64,000 nt of DNA, taken from Tsukamurella tyrosinosolvens (GTDB taxonomy: Bacteria > Actinomycetota > Actinomycetes > Mycobacteriales > Mycobacteriaceae). Made by a program: the position numbers and the translations under genes. Below, one piece after another: positions 17,567 through 25,868 of the stretch. The notes under the pieces were generated by a model. That model worked only from the letters and a program-made list of their open reading frames with translations, was not told where the DNA came from and did no database searches. The DNA lies in contig NZ_FNSA01000003.1 in NCBI RefSeq assembly GCF_900104775.1, forward strand, positions 62,001-126,000. The letters run 5' to 3'. The number at the start of each line of letters is the position of its first letter. Positions within the stretch are counted from its first letter, which is position 1.

Positions 17567-18582
17567 CGTGGCGCATGCCGTCGGAGACGGCGCCGCAGGC
17601 CCGGACGTGGATGGCGTACCCGTCCGCCGGCTACTCCCTGGGTGACACCGCTGAGGAGCAGCACGCCGCCCGCGCGACGTGGGCGGCGGTCGCGAACGCG
17701 GTCGTCGACTTCCAGCCCGTGACCGTCGTGGTCGACCCCGCGGAGCGCGCGGCCGCGGCGCGGTACCTGTCGGACCGCGTCGACGTGGTGGAGGCGCCGC
17801 TCAACGACGCCTGGATGCGCGACATCGGGCCGACGTTCGTCGTCGACGGGGCCGGCCGGCTGGGCGCTGTCGACTGGGTCTTCAACGGCTGGGGAGGTCA
17901 GTCCTGGGCGACGTGGGACCGCGACAGCCGGATCGGGCGGTTCGTCGCGGACCTCGCCGGCGCCGAGTACATCGGGTCGGAGCTGGTCAACGAGGGCGGG
18001 GGCATCAATGTCGACGGTGCCGGAACCGTCCTGCTCACCGACACTGTCCAGCTGGACCCGGGCCGCAATCCCGGCCTGTCGAAGGCGCAGGTCGAGGCCG
18101 AGCTGGCGCGCACGATCGGCGCCACGCACGCCGTCTGGCTGCCTTTCGGGCTCGCCCGCGACTCCGACACCTTCGGTACCCGCGGCCACGTCGACATCGT
18201 CGCGACCATTCCGTCGCCGGGCACCGTCCTGCTGCACGATCAGCGCGATCCGTCGCACCCCGACCACGCGCGCTGCGCGGCGCTGCGGGAGGTCTTCGCG
18301 GCGTCGACGGACGCCGCGGGCCGGACCTGGGAGGTCCTGTCCGTCCCCGCCCCGACGGTGCTCCGCGACGACGAGGGATTCGTCGACTACAGCTACATCA
18401 ACCACGTCGTCGTCAACGACGCGGTGGTGGCCTGCTCCTTCGACGACCCGAACGACGCCGTGGCCGTGGAGATCCTGGCCGCCGCCTACCCGGGGCGGGA
18501 GGTCGTCACCGTCGACGCGCGGCCGCTGTTCGCCCGCGGCGGCGGCATCCACTGCATCACCCAGCAGCAGCCCGAGGTCTGA
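17563..18582 (+). CDS. aguA: Agmatine deiminase
   Basis: 339 residues. Porphyromonas-type peptidylarginine deiminase family enzyme that converts agmatine to N-carbamoylputrescine and NH3. Family marks are WMAYPSAGYSLG, NDAWMRDIGPTFVVD, WVFNGWGGQ, NEGGGINVDG, GTRGHVDIVATI and the C-terminal nucleophile Cys331 in RGGGIHCITQQ. The gene is translationally coupled to aguB. No arginine decarboxylase is present in the window, so agmatine would have to be imported or made elsewhere. Confidence 0.92.
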   Translation: MTWRMPSETAPQARTWMAYPSAGYSLGDTAEEQHAARATWAAVANAVVDFQPVTVVVDPAERAAAARYLSDRVDVVEAPLNDAWMRDIGPTFVVDGAGRLGAVDWVFNGWGGQSWATWDRDSRIGRFVADLAGAEYIGSELVNEGGGINVDGAGTVLLTDTVQLDPGRNPGLSKAQVEAELARTIGATHAVWLPFGLARDSDTFGTRGHVDIVATIPSPGTVLLHDQRDPSHPDHARCAALREVFAASTDAAGRTWEVLSVPAPTVLRDDEGFVDYSYINHVVVNDAVVACSFDDPNDAVAVEILAAAYPGREVVTVDARPLFARGGGIHCITQQQPEV

Positions 18583-18604
18583 GTCCGGGCGAGCGGCGCG
18601 GTGG

Positions 18605-19198
18605 CTACCGACGCCCGCCGGGGGCCTGGACGAGGGCGGTGAGCATGCGCGTGCAGATGGCGGTGCAGGCCGACTCCGGCAGGTGTCGGCGCTCGAGGAG
18701 GTGAAAGATCGTGCTCCAGGCGAGCACGGTGTCGATCGCGTCGAGAAGGCCGGCATCGGTCGAGCGCTCGATCTCCGGGGAGAACGTCCGCGCCCAGTTC
18801 GAGCGGATCCGATCCTCCGTCGCGGCCATTGACGCGTCGACGGCGGGGATTCGGGCCGCCGCGACGAGGCCGGCCGGCCGGACGTGCCGCTGCAGCCGGT
18901 AGATGTCCATGCTCTGCTCCACGGCCGCGGCGATCCGCTCCGGTAGCGGCTGCGCCGACTCGATCGGCGCGACGAGTGCGCGGACCCGCTCGGCCTGGAC
19001 CTCGCCGACGGCCACCCGGAGGTCGTCCAGATTCGGGAAGTGGACGTAGACACTGCGCTCGGAGGTGCCCGCGTGGGCTGCGATCTCTCGGGCGGTGGGG
19101 TAGCCGTATCCGCCGGAGGCCAGGGTGAGGGCGCTCTCGACGAGCGCGGCGCGTGTCTGCTCGGGATTGCGGCGCCGACGGGGTGTCGCGTCGGGCAT
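18605..19198 (-). CDS. TetR-family regulator next to alkyl sulfatase
   Basis: 197 residues. The N-terminal basic stretch PRRRRNPEQTRAALVESAL leads into the HTH: AREIAAHAGTSERSVYVHFPN. The C-terminal ligand domain is divergent and names no ligand. It is transcribed away from the sulfatase gene, with a perfect 11-bp-arm palindrome in between (19301-19325), so it probably represses the sulfatase and itself. The inducer may be an alkyl sulfate or the fatty alcohol released (inference). The 22-bp gap to the convergent aguA end is otherwise empty. Confidence 0.82.
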   Translation of the reverse strand: MPDATPRRRRNPEQTRAALVESALTLASGGYGYPTAREIAAHAGTSERSVYVHFPNLDDLRVAVGEVQAERVRALVAPIESAQPLPERIAAAVEQSMDIYRLQRHVRPAGLVAAARIPAVDASMAATEDRIRSNWARTFSPEIERSTDAGLLDAIDTVLAWSTIFHLLERRHLPESACTAICTRMLTALVQAPGGRR

Positions 19199-19300
19199 CG
19201 GGTGACCTCCTGGGCTCGACGGTTGCCTCCCGGCGGTGGCGGGGAGGGGGCCACTCCGATGGCCGCGCGATCCATTCTGGCCGAATCATGGCGGACGATC

Positions 19301-19325
19301 TCTATTGCAGTCATACTGCAATAGA
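19301..19325. promoter_or_regulatory. Palindromic operator for the divergent TetR/sulfatase pair
   Basis: Arms TCTATTGCAGT (19301-19311) and ACTGCAATAGA (19315-19325) are perfect reverse complements around a 3-bp CAT spacer. The local AT content is high for this genome. It lies 54 bp before the sulfatase ATG and 102 bp before the repressor start. Size and symmetry suit a TetR dimer. Confidence 0.75.
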
Positions 19326-19379
19326 GATTCGGTGGCGCCTGTGGCGCCGCTCCCGCAGCGATCGAACCAGGACGACCCG

Positions 19380-21440
19380 ATGGATGAAACACCCGATGCC
19401 CGCCCCCAGCCGACCGTCGTCTCCCGCCGCCGAGTCGTCGGACTCGGCGCGGCCGCCCTCGCCGCGCTCGGTGTCGGCGCGACTGCTGCGTGCTCGTCCG
19501 ATGGATCTTCCGGCGGCGCCACGCGGGTCGACCCACCGGCCGGCCAGACCGATCCCTCGCGCCACGTGATCGATGCGAATCGGACGGTCCGCGAGGCTCT
19601 GCCCTTCTCCGATACCGCTGACTTCGCCGCGGCGGACCGTGGCTTCCTGCGAGGACCCGAGAGCGGTGTCATCAAGGACGCCCAGGGGAAAGTGGTGTGG
19701 GACATGGATTCCTATGGCTTCCTACGCGGAGAGTGTCCGCCCTCGGTGAATCCCAGCCTGTGGCGCCAATCGCAGCTCAACAGCAAACAGGGGCTGTACG
19801 AGGTGATTCCCGGCATCTACCAGCTGCGCGGCTTCGACCTGTCGGTGATGACGGTGATCGAGGGCGACTCGGGGATCGTCATCATCGATCCTCTGATCTC
19901 CCGGGAGACGGCGGCCGCCGGCCTCGCCCTGTACCGCGCGCAGCGCGGCACGGAAAGGCCCGTGCTGGGCGTGGTCTACAGCCATTCCCACATCGACCAC
20001 TTCGGCGGAGTCCTCGGCGTGACCACCGCCGCGGACGTCGCGGAGGGCCGGTGCACTGTCCTCGCCCCCGCCGGCTTCATGGACGAGGCGGTGGCGGAGA
20101 ACGTCTACGCCGGAACGGCGATGACCCGTCGTGCCACCTACATGTACGGCGCTGCACTGCCCAAGAACGCGCGGGGCTCCGTCGGTGCCGGGCTGGGGCA
20201 GACGACCTCCCTCGGGGACAAGGGCCTGATCGCTCCGACGACGTCGATCACGCGCACCGGCCAGATGGAGACGGTGGACGGCGTGGAGATGGAGTTCCAG
20301 ATGACACCGGGAACGGAGGCCCCATCGGAGATGAACATCCACCTGCCGGGGAGGCGCGTTCTGTGTGTGGCCGAGAACGCCTCGCACACCACGCACAACG
20401 TGCTCACCCTGCGTGGGGCGCTGGTCCGCGACGCCCGCGTCTGGGCGCGGTACCTCACGGAGACGATCAACCTGTACGGCCGCCGGGTCGACGTCTGCTT
20501 CGGCTCCCACCACTGGCCGACCTGGGGCACGGAGCGGATCGTGCAGTTCCTGAGCGCGCAGCGGGACCTGTACGCCTATCTGCACGACCAGACGCTCAGG
20601 CAACTCAATCAGGGCCGGGTCGGCAGCGAGATCGCGGAGGACTTCGCGCTGCCGCCCGCGCTCGAGCGGACCTGGTCGACCCGCGGCTACTACGGCTCCG
20701 TCAGCCACAATGTCAAGGCGATCTACCAGCGCTACATGGGCTGGTTCGACGGCAATCCGGCGCACCTGTGGGAGCACCCACCGGTCGAGAGCGCGATTCG
20801 GCACGTGGCGGCGATGGGCGGGGCGGACGCCGCGCTGCGCGTCGTGCAGAAGGCGTACGACGAGGGCGACTTCCGCTGGGCGGCGCAGGTGGCGAACTAT
20901 GTGATCTTCGCCGATGCCGGCAACGAGAGCGCGAAGCGGCTGCAGGCCGCGACCTTCGAGCAACTCGCCTACGCGACCGAGAACGCCACCTGGCGGAACT
21001 TCTACCTGAGCGGCGCGTACGAGCTGCGGAACGGAAAGATCCCGCCGTCCTCGGCCGCCGCAGCGCCGAGCCTGACCGCGGCGCTGACCGTCCCGCAGCT
21101 CTTCGACGCCGTCGCGCTGCGGATCGACGGACGCAAGGCGTGGGATGTCGTGGCCGTCGTCGACTGGGAGATCACCGACGGGCCGGGAGGCGGGTACCGC
21201 ACCGAACTCCGCAACGGCGTCCTCACCCACTTCGAGACCGCGGGGTACGAAGGACTGCCCGCGGCGGCCACCGTCGTGCAGGTGTCGAAGCAGGCGCTGG
21301 CGCAGCTGCTCGGCGGGGCGAATGCGACCGACCTGGTCCAGGCGGGGAAGCTCCGCATCGTGGGCCCACCCGATCCGCTCGAGGCGCTGCGGTCGGTCAC
21401 GGACAAGCCCGATCCGGGATTCTCGATCGTCACGCCGTGA
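19380..21440 (+). CDS. SdsA1-type alkyl sulfatase (metallo-beta-lactamase fold), Tat lipoprotein
   Basis: 686 residues. Hydrolyses alkyl sulfate esters such as dodecyl sulfate to alcohol and sulfate. The N terminus has a Tat motif SRRRVVG and a lipobox ending at Cys38 (GATAAC), so the enzyme is exported folded and anchored outside the membrane. The zinc motif HSHIDHFGG (His202, His204, Asp206, His207) is followed by AENASHTTHN and SHHWPTWG. The dimerisation region with RGYYGS follows, and a C-terminal SCP2-like domain that binds the alkyl chain. ATG 19380 is chosen because the signal starts there. Liberated sulfate fits the TSUP exporter gene downstream. Confidence 0.88.
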   Translation: MDETPDARPQPTVVSRRRVVGLGAAALAALGVGATAACSSDGSSGGATRVDPPAGQTDPSRHVIDANRTVREALPFSDTADFAAADRGFLRGPESGVIKDAQGKVVWDMDSYGFLRGECPPSVNPSLWRQSQLNSKQGLYEVIPGIYQLRGFDLSVMTVIEGDSGIVIIDPLISRETAAAGLALYRAQRGTERPVLGVVYSHSHIDHFGGVLGVTTAADVAEGRCTVLAPAGFMDEAVAENVYAGTAMTRRATYMYGAALPKNARGSVGAGLGQTTSLGDKGLIAPTTSITRTGQMETVDGVEMEFQMTPGTEAPSEMNIHLPGRRVLCVAENASHTTHNVLTLRGALVRDARVWARYLTETINLYGRRVDVCFGSHHWPTWGTERIVQFLSAQRDLYAYLHDQTLRQLNQGRVGSEIAEDFALPPALERTWSTRGYYGSVSHNVKAIYQRYMGWFDGNPAHLWEHPPVESAIRHVAAMGGADAALRVVQKAYDEGDFRWAAQVANYVIFADAGNESAKRLQAATFEQLAYATENATWRNFYLSGAYELRNGKIPPSSAAAAPSLTAALTVPQLFDAVALRIDGRKAWDVVAVVDWEITDGPGGGYRTELRNGVLTHFETAGYEGLPAAATVVQVSKQALAQLLGGANATDLVQAGKLRIVGPPDPLEALRSVTDKPDPGFSIVTP

Positions 21441-21487
21441 CACGCTAGGGTCTCCTCACTGGTGGAACGCCCGGAACAGGGGAGACG

Positions 21488-22231
21488 ATGACGGCGCTGA
21501 CGGTGGCAGCGCTGGTGGTCGCCGGGTTCGGTGCCGGGCTGATCGGCTACATCACGGGGCTGGCTTCGATCGTCTCCTATCCCGCGCTGCTCGCGTTCGG
21601 CCTCTCCCCGGTCGCCGCGAACGTCACGAACACCGTCGCGATGGTGGCGGTGGGCGGCGGGTCGATCGCCTCGTCGGCGTCGGAGCTCGCGAAGGACCGC
21701 TCGCAGATGCGGACTCTTGCGGCGGCCGCCGTCGCGGGCGGGGCGGTCGGGTCGGCTCTTCTCCTGCTCGCCCCGGGCGACACCTTCGAGCGGGTGGTCC
21801 CGGTCCTCATCGCGGTCGCCGCGATCGCGATCCTGCTACAGCCGCACCTGCACGAGCGCGCGGCGGTGCGGCGGCTCGCACGGTTCTACCCGGCGGGTGT
21901 CTTCCTGGTCGCGGTGTACGGCGGCTACTTCGGCGCCGGTGCGGGCGTGATGATCCTGGCACTCACCCTCCTCGCCACGTCCGAACCCCTGTGGCGAGCA
22001 GCGATGCTCAAGAGCTACGTCCTGGGCCTGGCGAACCTGGTGGCCGCCATCGGCTTCGCGGTCTTCGGGCCGGTGCACTGGCCCGCGGCGATCGCGATGG
22101 CGATCGGCGGTTTCGCCGGCGGCTGGTGCGGCCCGCCCGTCGTCGCCCGGATCGACGCCGCGAAACTGCGCGTGGCGGTCGCGGTGTGCGGCCTCGGCCT
22201 CGCGGCGTGGCTCGCGCGGGTGTGGTTCTGA
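21488..22231 (+). CDS. TSUP (TauE/SafE) family anion exporter
   Basis: 247 residues, about eight hydrophobic segments arranged as two repeats. The repeat signatures are GAGLIGYITGLASIVSYPALL near residue 15 and VYGGYFGAGAGVMILAL near residue 140. PF01925 members export sulfite, sulfoacetate or related organosulfur anions. It lies 47 bp after the alkyl sulfatase on the same strand, so it may remove sulfate or another product, or simply belong to the same regulon. Substrate assignment is inference. A GGGGAGACG ribosome binding site precedes the ATG. Confidence 0.82.
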   Translation: MTALTVAALVVAGFGAGLIGYITGLASIVSYPALLAFGLSPVAANVTNTVAMVAVGGGSIASSASELAKDRSQMRTLAAAAVAGGAVGSALLLLAPGDTFERVVPVLIAVAAIAILLQPHLHERAAVRRLARFYPAGVFLVAVYGGYFGAGAGVMILALTLLATSEPLWRAAMLKSYVLGLANLVAAIGFAVFGPVHWPAAIAMAIGGFAGGWCGPPVVARIDAAKLRVAVAVCGLGLAAWLARVWF

Positions 22232-22311
22232 CGGTGGTCTGAGACAGGATCGCGACGTGAGTGCGACCGTGCGGAAGGACGTTCGCCGCACGCGCGTCGG
22301 AGGATCACCCC

Positions 22312-22521
22312 ATGATCGACTCCGATGCCGCGCGGACGTGTGCGCGCGGGTCCCTGGTGGACCGCCTGCCCGACGAGTTGCGGATCGTGCTGTACCTGCG
22401 GATCGTGCAGGGGCGCAGCGTCGCCGAGTGTGCGCAGGTGCTGACGATGACGGAGGGCCAGGTGCTGCTCACGCAGCACCGGGCCCTCTCCGTCCTCCGC
22501 GCCCGCCTCGGGACGCCGTGA
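22312..22521 (+). CDS. Orphan sigma-70 region 4-like mini-protein
   Basis: 69 residues. The sequence LVDRLPDELRIVLYLRIVQGRSVAECAQVL, followed by MTEGQVLLTQHRALSVLRARL, is the helix-turn-helix of sigma region 4 and nothing else: no region 2 and no room for one. ATG 22312 is preceded by GGAGG at 8-9 nt, which marks a genuine gene. The recognition-helix phrase TEGQVLLTQHRA corresponds to TxGxVKxxxxRA in ECF sigmas. It could bind -35 elements or the RNA polymerase flap and modulate transcription. The stop faces the convergent monooxygenase gene 3 bp away. Confidence 0.7.
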   Translation: MIDSDAARTCARGSLVDRLPDELRIVLYLRIVQGRSVAECAQVLTMTEGQVLLTQHRALSVLRARLGTP

Positions 22522-22524
22522 GCG

Positions 22525-23991
22525 TCAGGTGCGGTCGGCGGACCGTCGGATGTGGAAGTCCGCGTCCTCGGGCGCGGACAGCATGCGCACCATGGTCTTC
22601 CGATCGAACGGCCAGAGGTCGATCGAACCGCCCTCGGTGAAGTACCAGGAGTTGCAGCCCGTGTTCCACACCGTCGGGCCCATCGCCTCCGCCACCTGCT
22701 GGTTGAAGCCCTCGGTGGCCTCCTCAGTGACCTCCACCGTCGCGACGTCGCCGCGGCGGAACCGATCGAGCCACTGCGCGATGTACTTCGCCGTGAGGTC
22801 GGCGGAGAACTGCAGGGAGATCGACCCGGTCGGGGAGTTGGGGCCGAGCACGGTGAACATGTTGGGGAAGCCAGGGATCGCCGTCATGCGGTAGGCGCGG
22901 GGGCCGTCGGCCCAGGCGTCGTCGAGCTTGATCCCGCCGCGGCCCGTCACCTGCATCGGCCGCATGTAGTCGTGCGCGCGGAAACCCGTGGCGAGCACGA
23001 TGAGGTCGGCCTCGTGCAGGGTGCCGTCCACGGTACGGATACCGCCGGACTCGATACGGGCGATGCCCTCCGTCACCAGAGAGGCATTGCGCCCCTTGAG
23101 TGCGGAGTAGTACGTGCCGGAGACGACCTGCCGCTTGCACAGCGGCTCGTCCTCGGGCGTGAGGTCGTCCCGCATCGGCGACGGGACCTGGGCGCGCAGT
23201 GAGAGTCGCGCGTAGGCCTGCACGGCGCGGCGGCGCCACGAGGGCTTCGTCGCGATGTCGGCGAGGATCCCCGAACCCCAGAGCAGGCCCTGGTGCACCT
23301 GGTCGAGCACCTTCGGCGCCCGCTTGAAGAGTTCCGAGACGAGCCCGATCTGGGGCAGTCGCATGGGCGCCCACAGCACCCACTGCGGCGAGCGGACGAA
23401 GTGTGTGAGGTGCCTCGCGGCCGGCTGCAGCGCCGAGACCACCTGCACGCCCGTCGATCCGGTGCCGATGACCGCGATCCGCCGGCCCTCGGTGACGAGG
23501 GAGTCGTCCCAGCGGGCGGTGTGCACCACGTCGCCGGCGAAGTCCGCGAGGCCCTCGATGTCCGGGATCGCGGGGTTGTGCAGGACGCCGGTGGCGCAGA
23601 CGACGAAGTCGGCCGTCATCGTCTCGCCGGTGTTGAGGGTGAGTGCCCAGGTGGCGGAGGCGTCGTCGAACTCGGCGGCGAGGACCTCGGTGTTGCAGCG
23701 GATCCGGTCCGTCAATCCGAGCTGCTCGACGACGTCGCGGTGGTACTGCTGGATCTGCGGGCCCGTGGCCCAGATCTTCTCCCAGTCGGCCTTCGGGGCG
23801 AAGGCGAACTGGTAGATCTGCGACGGCACGTCGCAGGTGAGGCCGGGATAGTGGTTCCAGAACCAGACGCCGCCCACGTCGGCGCCCTTCTCCAGGACGA
23901 TCCAGTCGGTGAAGCCCTGCTCCTGCAGGACGTGCGCGGTCGAGATGCCGGCGACGCCGGCGCCGATGACCACGATGCGGGGCTCGGTCAT
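22525..23991 (-). CDS. Baeyer-Villiger-type flavin monooxygenase
   Basis: 488 residues. FAD/NADPH enzyme that inserts oxygen into ketones or oxidises N/S atoms. The FAD motif GAGVAG (10-15) follows IVVI; the second Rossmann motif GTGSTG lies near residue 180. The BVMO fingerprint FAGDVVHTARWDD (consensus FxGxxxHxxxW) sits between them. VWFWNHYPGLTCDVPS is also typical. The start overlaps the patatin gene stop (ATGA), so it is the third gene of a coupled SDR-patatin-BVMO operon. The set resembles, in content, the mycobacterial mymA operon (BVMO, lipase, SDR), but the substrate is unknown. Confidence 0.87.
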   Translation of the reverse strand: MTEPRIVVIGAGVAGISTAHVLQEQGFTDWIVLEKGADVGGVWFWNHYPGLTCDVPSQIYQFAFAPKADWEKIWATGPQIQQYHRDVVEQLGLTDRIRCNTEVLAAEFDDASATWALTLNTGETMTADFVVCATGVLHNPAIPDIEGLADFAGDVVHTARWDDSLVTEGRRIAVIGTGSTGVQVVSALQPAARHLTHFVRSPQWVLWAPMRLPQIGLVSELFKRAPKVLDQVHQGLLWGSGILADIATKPSWRRRAVQAYARLSLRAQVPSPMRDDLTPEDEPLCKRQVVSGTYYSALKGRNASLVTEGIARIESGGIRTVDGTLHEADLIVLATGFRAHDYMRPMQVTGRGGIKLDDAWADGPRAYRMTAIPGFPNMFTVLGPNSPTGSISLQFSADLTAKYIAQWLDRFRRGDVATVEVTEEATEGFNQQVAEAMGPTVWNTGCNSWYFTEGGSIDLWPFDRKTMVRMLSAPEDADFHIRRSADRT

Positions 23992-24905
23992 CGGGCCTCC
24001 TCCAGTCCGCGGCGGACGGCGACCGGGGCGGTGCGCCGCGCGGCCGCGAAGGCCTCGGCGCGCTTGCCCCGGGCCATGAAGTTCGCTCCGAGCCCGGCCA
24101 GGTCGGCACCGTCGGGCGCGATGACGGTGACCTTCTGACCCCGGGCCCGCGCGACGGCCACCTCGTTCCAGAAGACGGCGGACATGGGGCGGCGCAGCGC
24201 GGCGTACTCGAGGAGGCCGCCGACCCCGGGGCCGCGGACGCCGGGGGCCGACGCCATGGAGACGACGGCGACGATCTCGTCGGCGTCCTGCGGGGTGATG
24301 AGGTCGACCGAGGCGGTGGAGGCGGCGCCGCCGTCGACGTACGTGCGGCCCTCGATCTCGACGGGCGGCATCCAGGCGGGGATCGCCCACGACGCGCGGA
24401 GAGCCGCGCCGGCAGTGGCTTTCGGGGCGCTGGGCGCGCCGAAGGCGACGCGCTCGCCGGTGGCGGGCTCGTAGGCCACGAGTCGCGCCTTCGGCGGCAC
24501 GAGCGCGCCCGGCCCGACGGTGGCGTCGGCGAGCTCCTGCAGCCAGGTCGCGTCGCCGCGGCCGCGCGGGGCCACGCCCGTGAGCGGGGCGTGCCCGCCA
24601 CGGCGGGTCCACAGGGTCGACAGATCGGCGGGCAGCGAGAACGGGATCCGGGGCAGCGGCGCCGGGGTCGCGGCCAGATGATGTTGGAGGACGGGCGATT
24701 CCGCGCGCCCCTCCTGCATGGCGACCAGGTCGGTGACAGAGAACGCCTGCAGCGCGGTGATGATCTCCGAGCCGGCGGAGGTGCCCTGGAGCACGTCGAA
24801 GTCCCGCACGTCCGTGCCCAGCTGCTCCTCGAGCGCCGCGAGCGCGGCGATGGTCCAGGCCCCGCCGATGGTGCCGCCGCAGCCGATGACGAGCGCGCGG
24901 GTCAC
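23988..24905 (-). CDS. Patatin-like phospholipase
   Basis: 305 residues from a GTG that overlaps the SDR stop. Serine hydrolase with a Ser-Asp dyad. The N-terminal oxyanion loop GCGGTIGGAW is followed by the nucleophile elbow GTSAGS at about residue 42. The catalytic Asp lies in VDGGAASTAS (consensus DGG). A short signal-less protein, so probably cytoplasmic or membrane-associated acyl-ester hydrolase. Placed between an SDR and a BVMO, it may hydrolyse the ester the BVMO forms, giving a ketone-to-ester-to-acid route (inference). Confidence 0.85.
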   Translation of the reverse strand: MTRALVIGCGGTIGGAWTIAALAALEEQLGTDVRDFDVLQGTSAGSEIITALQAFSVTDLVAMQEGRAESPVLQHHLAATPAPLPRIPFSLPADLSTLWTRRGGHAPLTGVAPRGRGDATWLQELADATVGPGALVPPKARLVAYEPATGERVAFGAPSAPKATAGAALRASWAIPAWMPPVEIEGRTYVDGGAASTASVDLITPQDADEIVAVVSMASAPGVRGPGVGGLLEYAALRRPMSAVFWNEVAVARARGQKVTVIAPDGADLAGLGANFMARGKRAEAFAAARRTAPVAVRRGLEEAR

Positions 24906-25786
24906 CGGGTGGCCTCGTCGTCGGCGAGGGCGGCGTGATCCGTTGCCTGGCGGGCGATGCGATCGGTGTAGGCCTTGCGGGCCGCTGCGTCGAGGGCGAG
25001 GGTCCGGCGGTCGTCGACCAACTTGCGGGCGAGGCGCTCGATCGGCTCGGGGACGAAGGCCTCCACCAGGCTCCAGCCGGGGGCGACCCACTTCGGGACC
25101 GAGGTGCGGGCGGCGCGGGTGCGCAGGGTGTCGACGATCGCGGCGGCCACGTCCTCGGGGTCGACCGTGGGCATGCCGCCGCCGAGCTGCGCGCCCGAGG
25201 AGAGTTCGGTGCGGACCGCGGACGGGAGGATCGCGCAGACGGCGACGCCGGCGACCTCGTACTCGCGGCGGGCCGCGAGGGACGCGCCGAGCGCGGCGAA
25301 CTTGCTGGCGTTGTAGGTGACCATGCCGGGGATGGGGATCATCCCGGCCATCGACGCGACGTTGACGACGTGGCCGCGGCCCGCCTCGGCCATGCCGGGG
25401 ATCACCGCGCGCATGCCGTTGAGCATGCCGCGCACGTTGACGTCGAGGATGAGGTCGGTGGTGGTCTCGGACTCCTCCTCGAAGTGTCCGAGCGGCATGA
25501 CGCCGGCGTTGTTGACGAGGACGTCGATCGGGGCGTCGAGGTCGGCGATCAGGGCGGCCCAGGAGTCGCGGTCGGTGACGTCGAGGCGGGCGGCGCGTGC
25601 GCCGGGGAGGGTCGCGGCGGTGGCCTCGGCGACGTCGAGGTCGACGTCGCCGAGCACGACGCGGGCGCCGTGTTGGGCGAACAGGCGGGCGGTGGCCGCG
25701 CCGATGCCGCGGGCGCCGCCGGTGACGACGACGAGCGCACCGTCGAGCTGCGCGAGGTGGTCGATGGAGGGGCCGAAGAGGGCCAT
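24902..25786 (-). CDS. Short-chain dehydrogenase/reductase (classical SDR)
   Basis: 294 residues. Motifs in order: VTGGARGIGAA cofactor binding (~21-31), D-V-D at strand 2, NNAGVM, VNVASMAG with the catalytic Ser, and YNASKFA. A long C-terminal tail follows (VAPGWSLVEAFVPEPIERLARK), as in mycobacterial SDRs found beside monooxygenases. First gene of the SDR-patatin-BVMO operon. It would supply the ketone (alcohol oxidation) for the BVMO, or reduce its product. Divergent from a TetR gene, with paired palindromes in the gap. The ATG has AAAGGA 8 nt upstream. Confidence 0.86.
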   Translation of the reverse strand: MALFGPSIDHLAQLDGALVVVTGGARGIGAATARLFAQHGARVVLGDVDLDVAEATAATLPGARAARLDVTDRDSWAALIADLDAPIDVLVNNAGVMPLGHFEEESETTTDLILDVNVRGMLNGMRAVIPGMAEAGRGHVVNVASMAGMIPIPGMVTYNASKFAALGASLAARREYEVAGVAVCAILPSAVRTELSSGAQLGGGMPTVDPEDVAAAIVDTLRTRAARTSVPKWVAPGWSLVEAFVPEPIERLARKLVDDRRTLALDAAARKAYTDRIARQATDHAALADDEATR

Positions 25787-25816
25787 GGCGGATCCTTTCG
25801 ATCTGGTGCGACCGAC

Positions 25817-25860
25817 AGTATCCGAATACTGACAGTTTTTGAATACTCCCTGACGTATTC
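25817..25860. promoter_or_regulatory. Paired palindromic operators between SDR operon and TetR gene
   Basis: The stretch is AT-rich for this genome. AGTATCCGAATACT (25817-25830) is a dyad with AGTAT/ATACT arms. GAATACTCCCTGACGTATTC (25841-25860) has GAATAC/GTATTC arms around 8 bp. GAATACT occurs in both. The second ends 8 bp before the TetR GTG. That gene lacks a clear ribosome binding site and may be leaderless, so binding here would block its own promoter. Confidence 0.65.
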
Positions 25861-25868
25861 TTTCTCGC

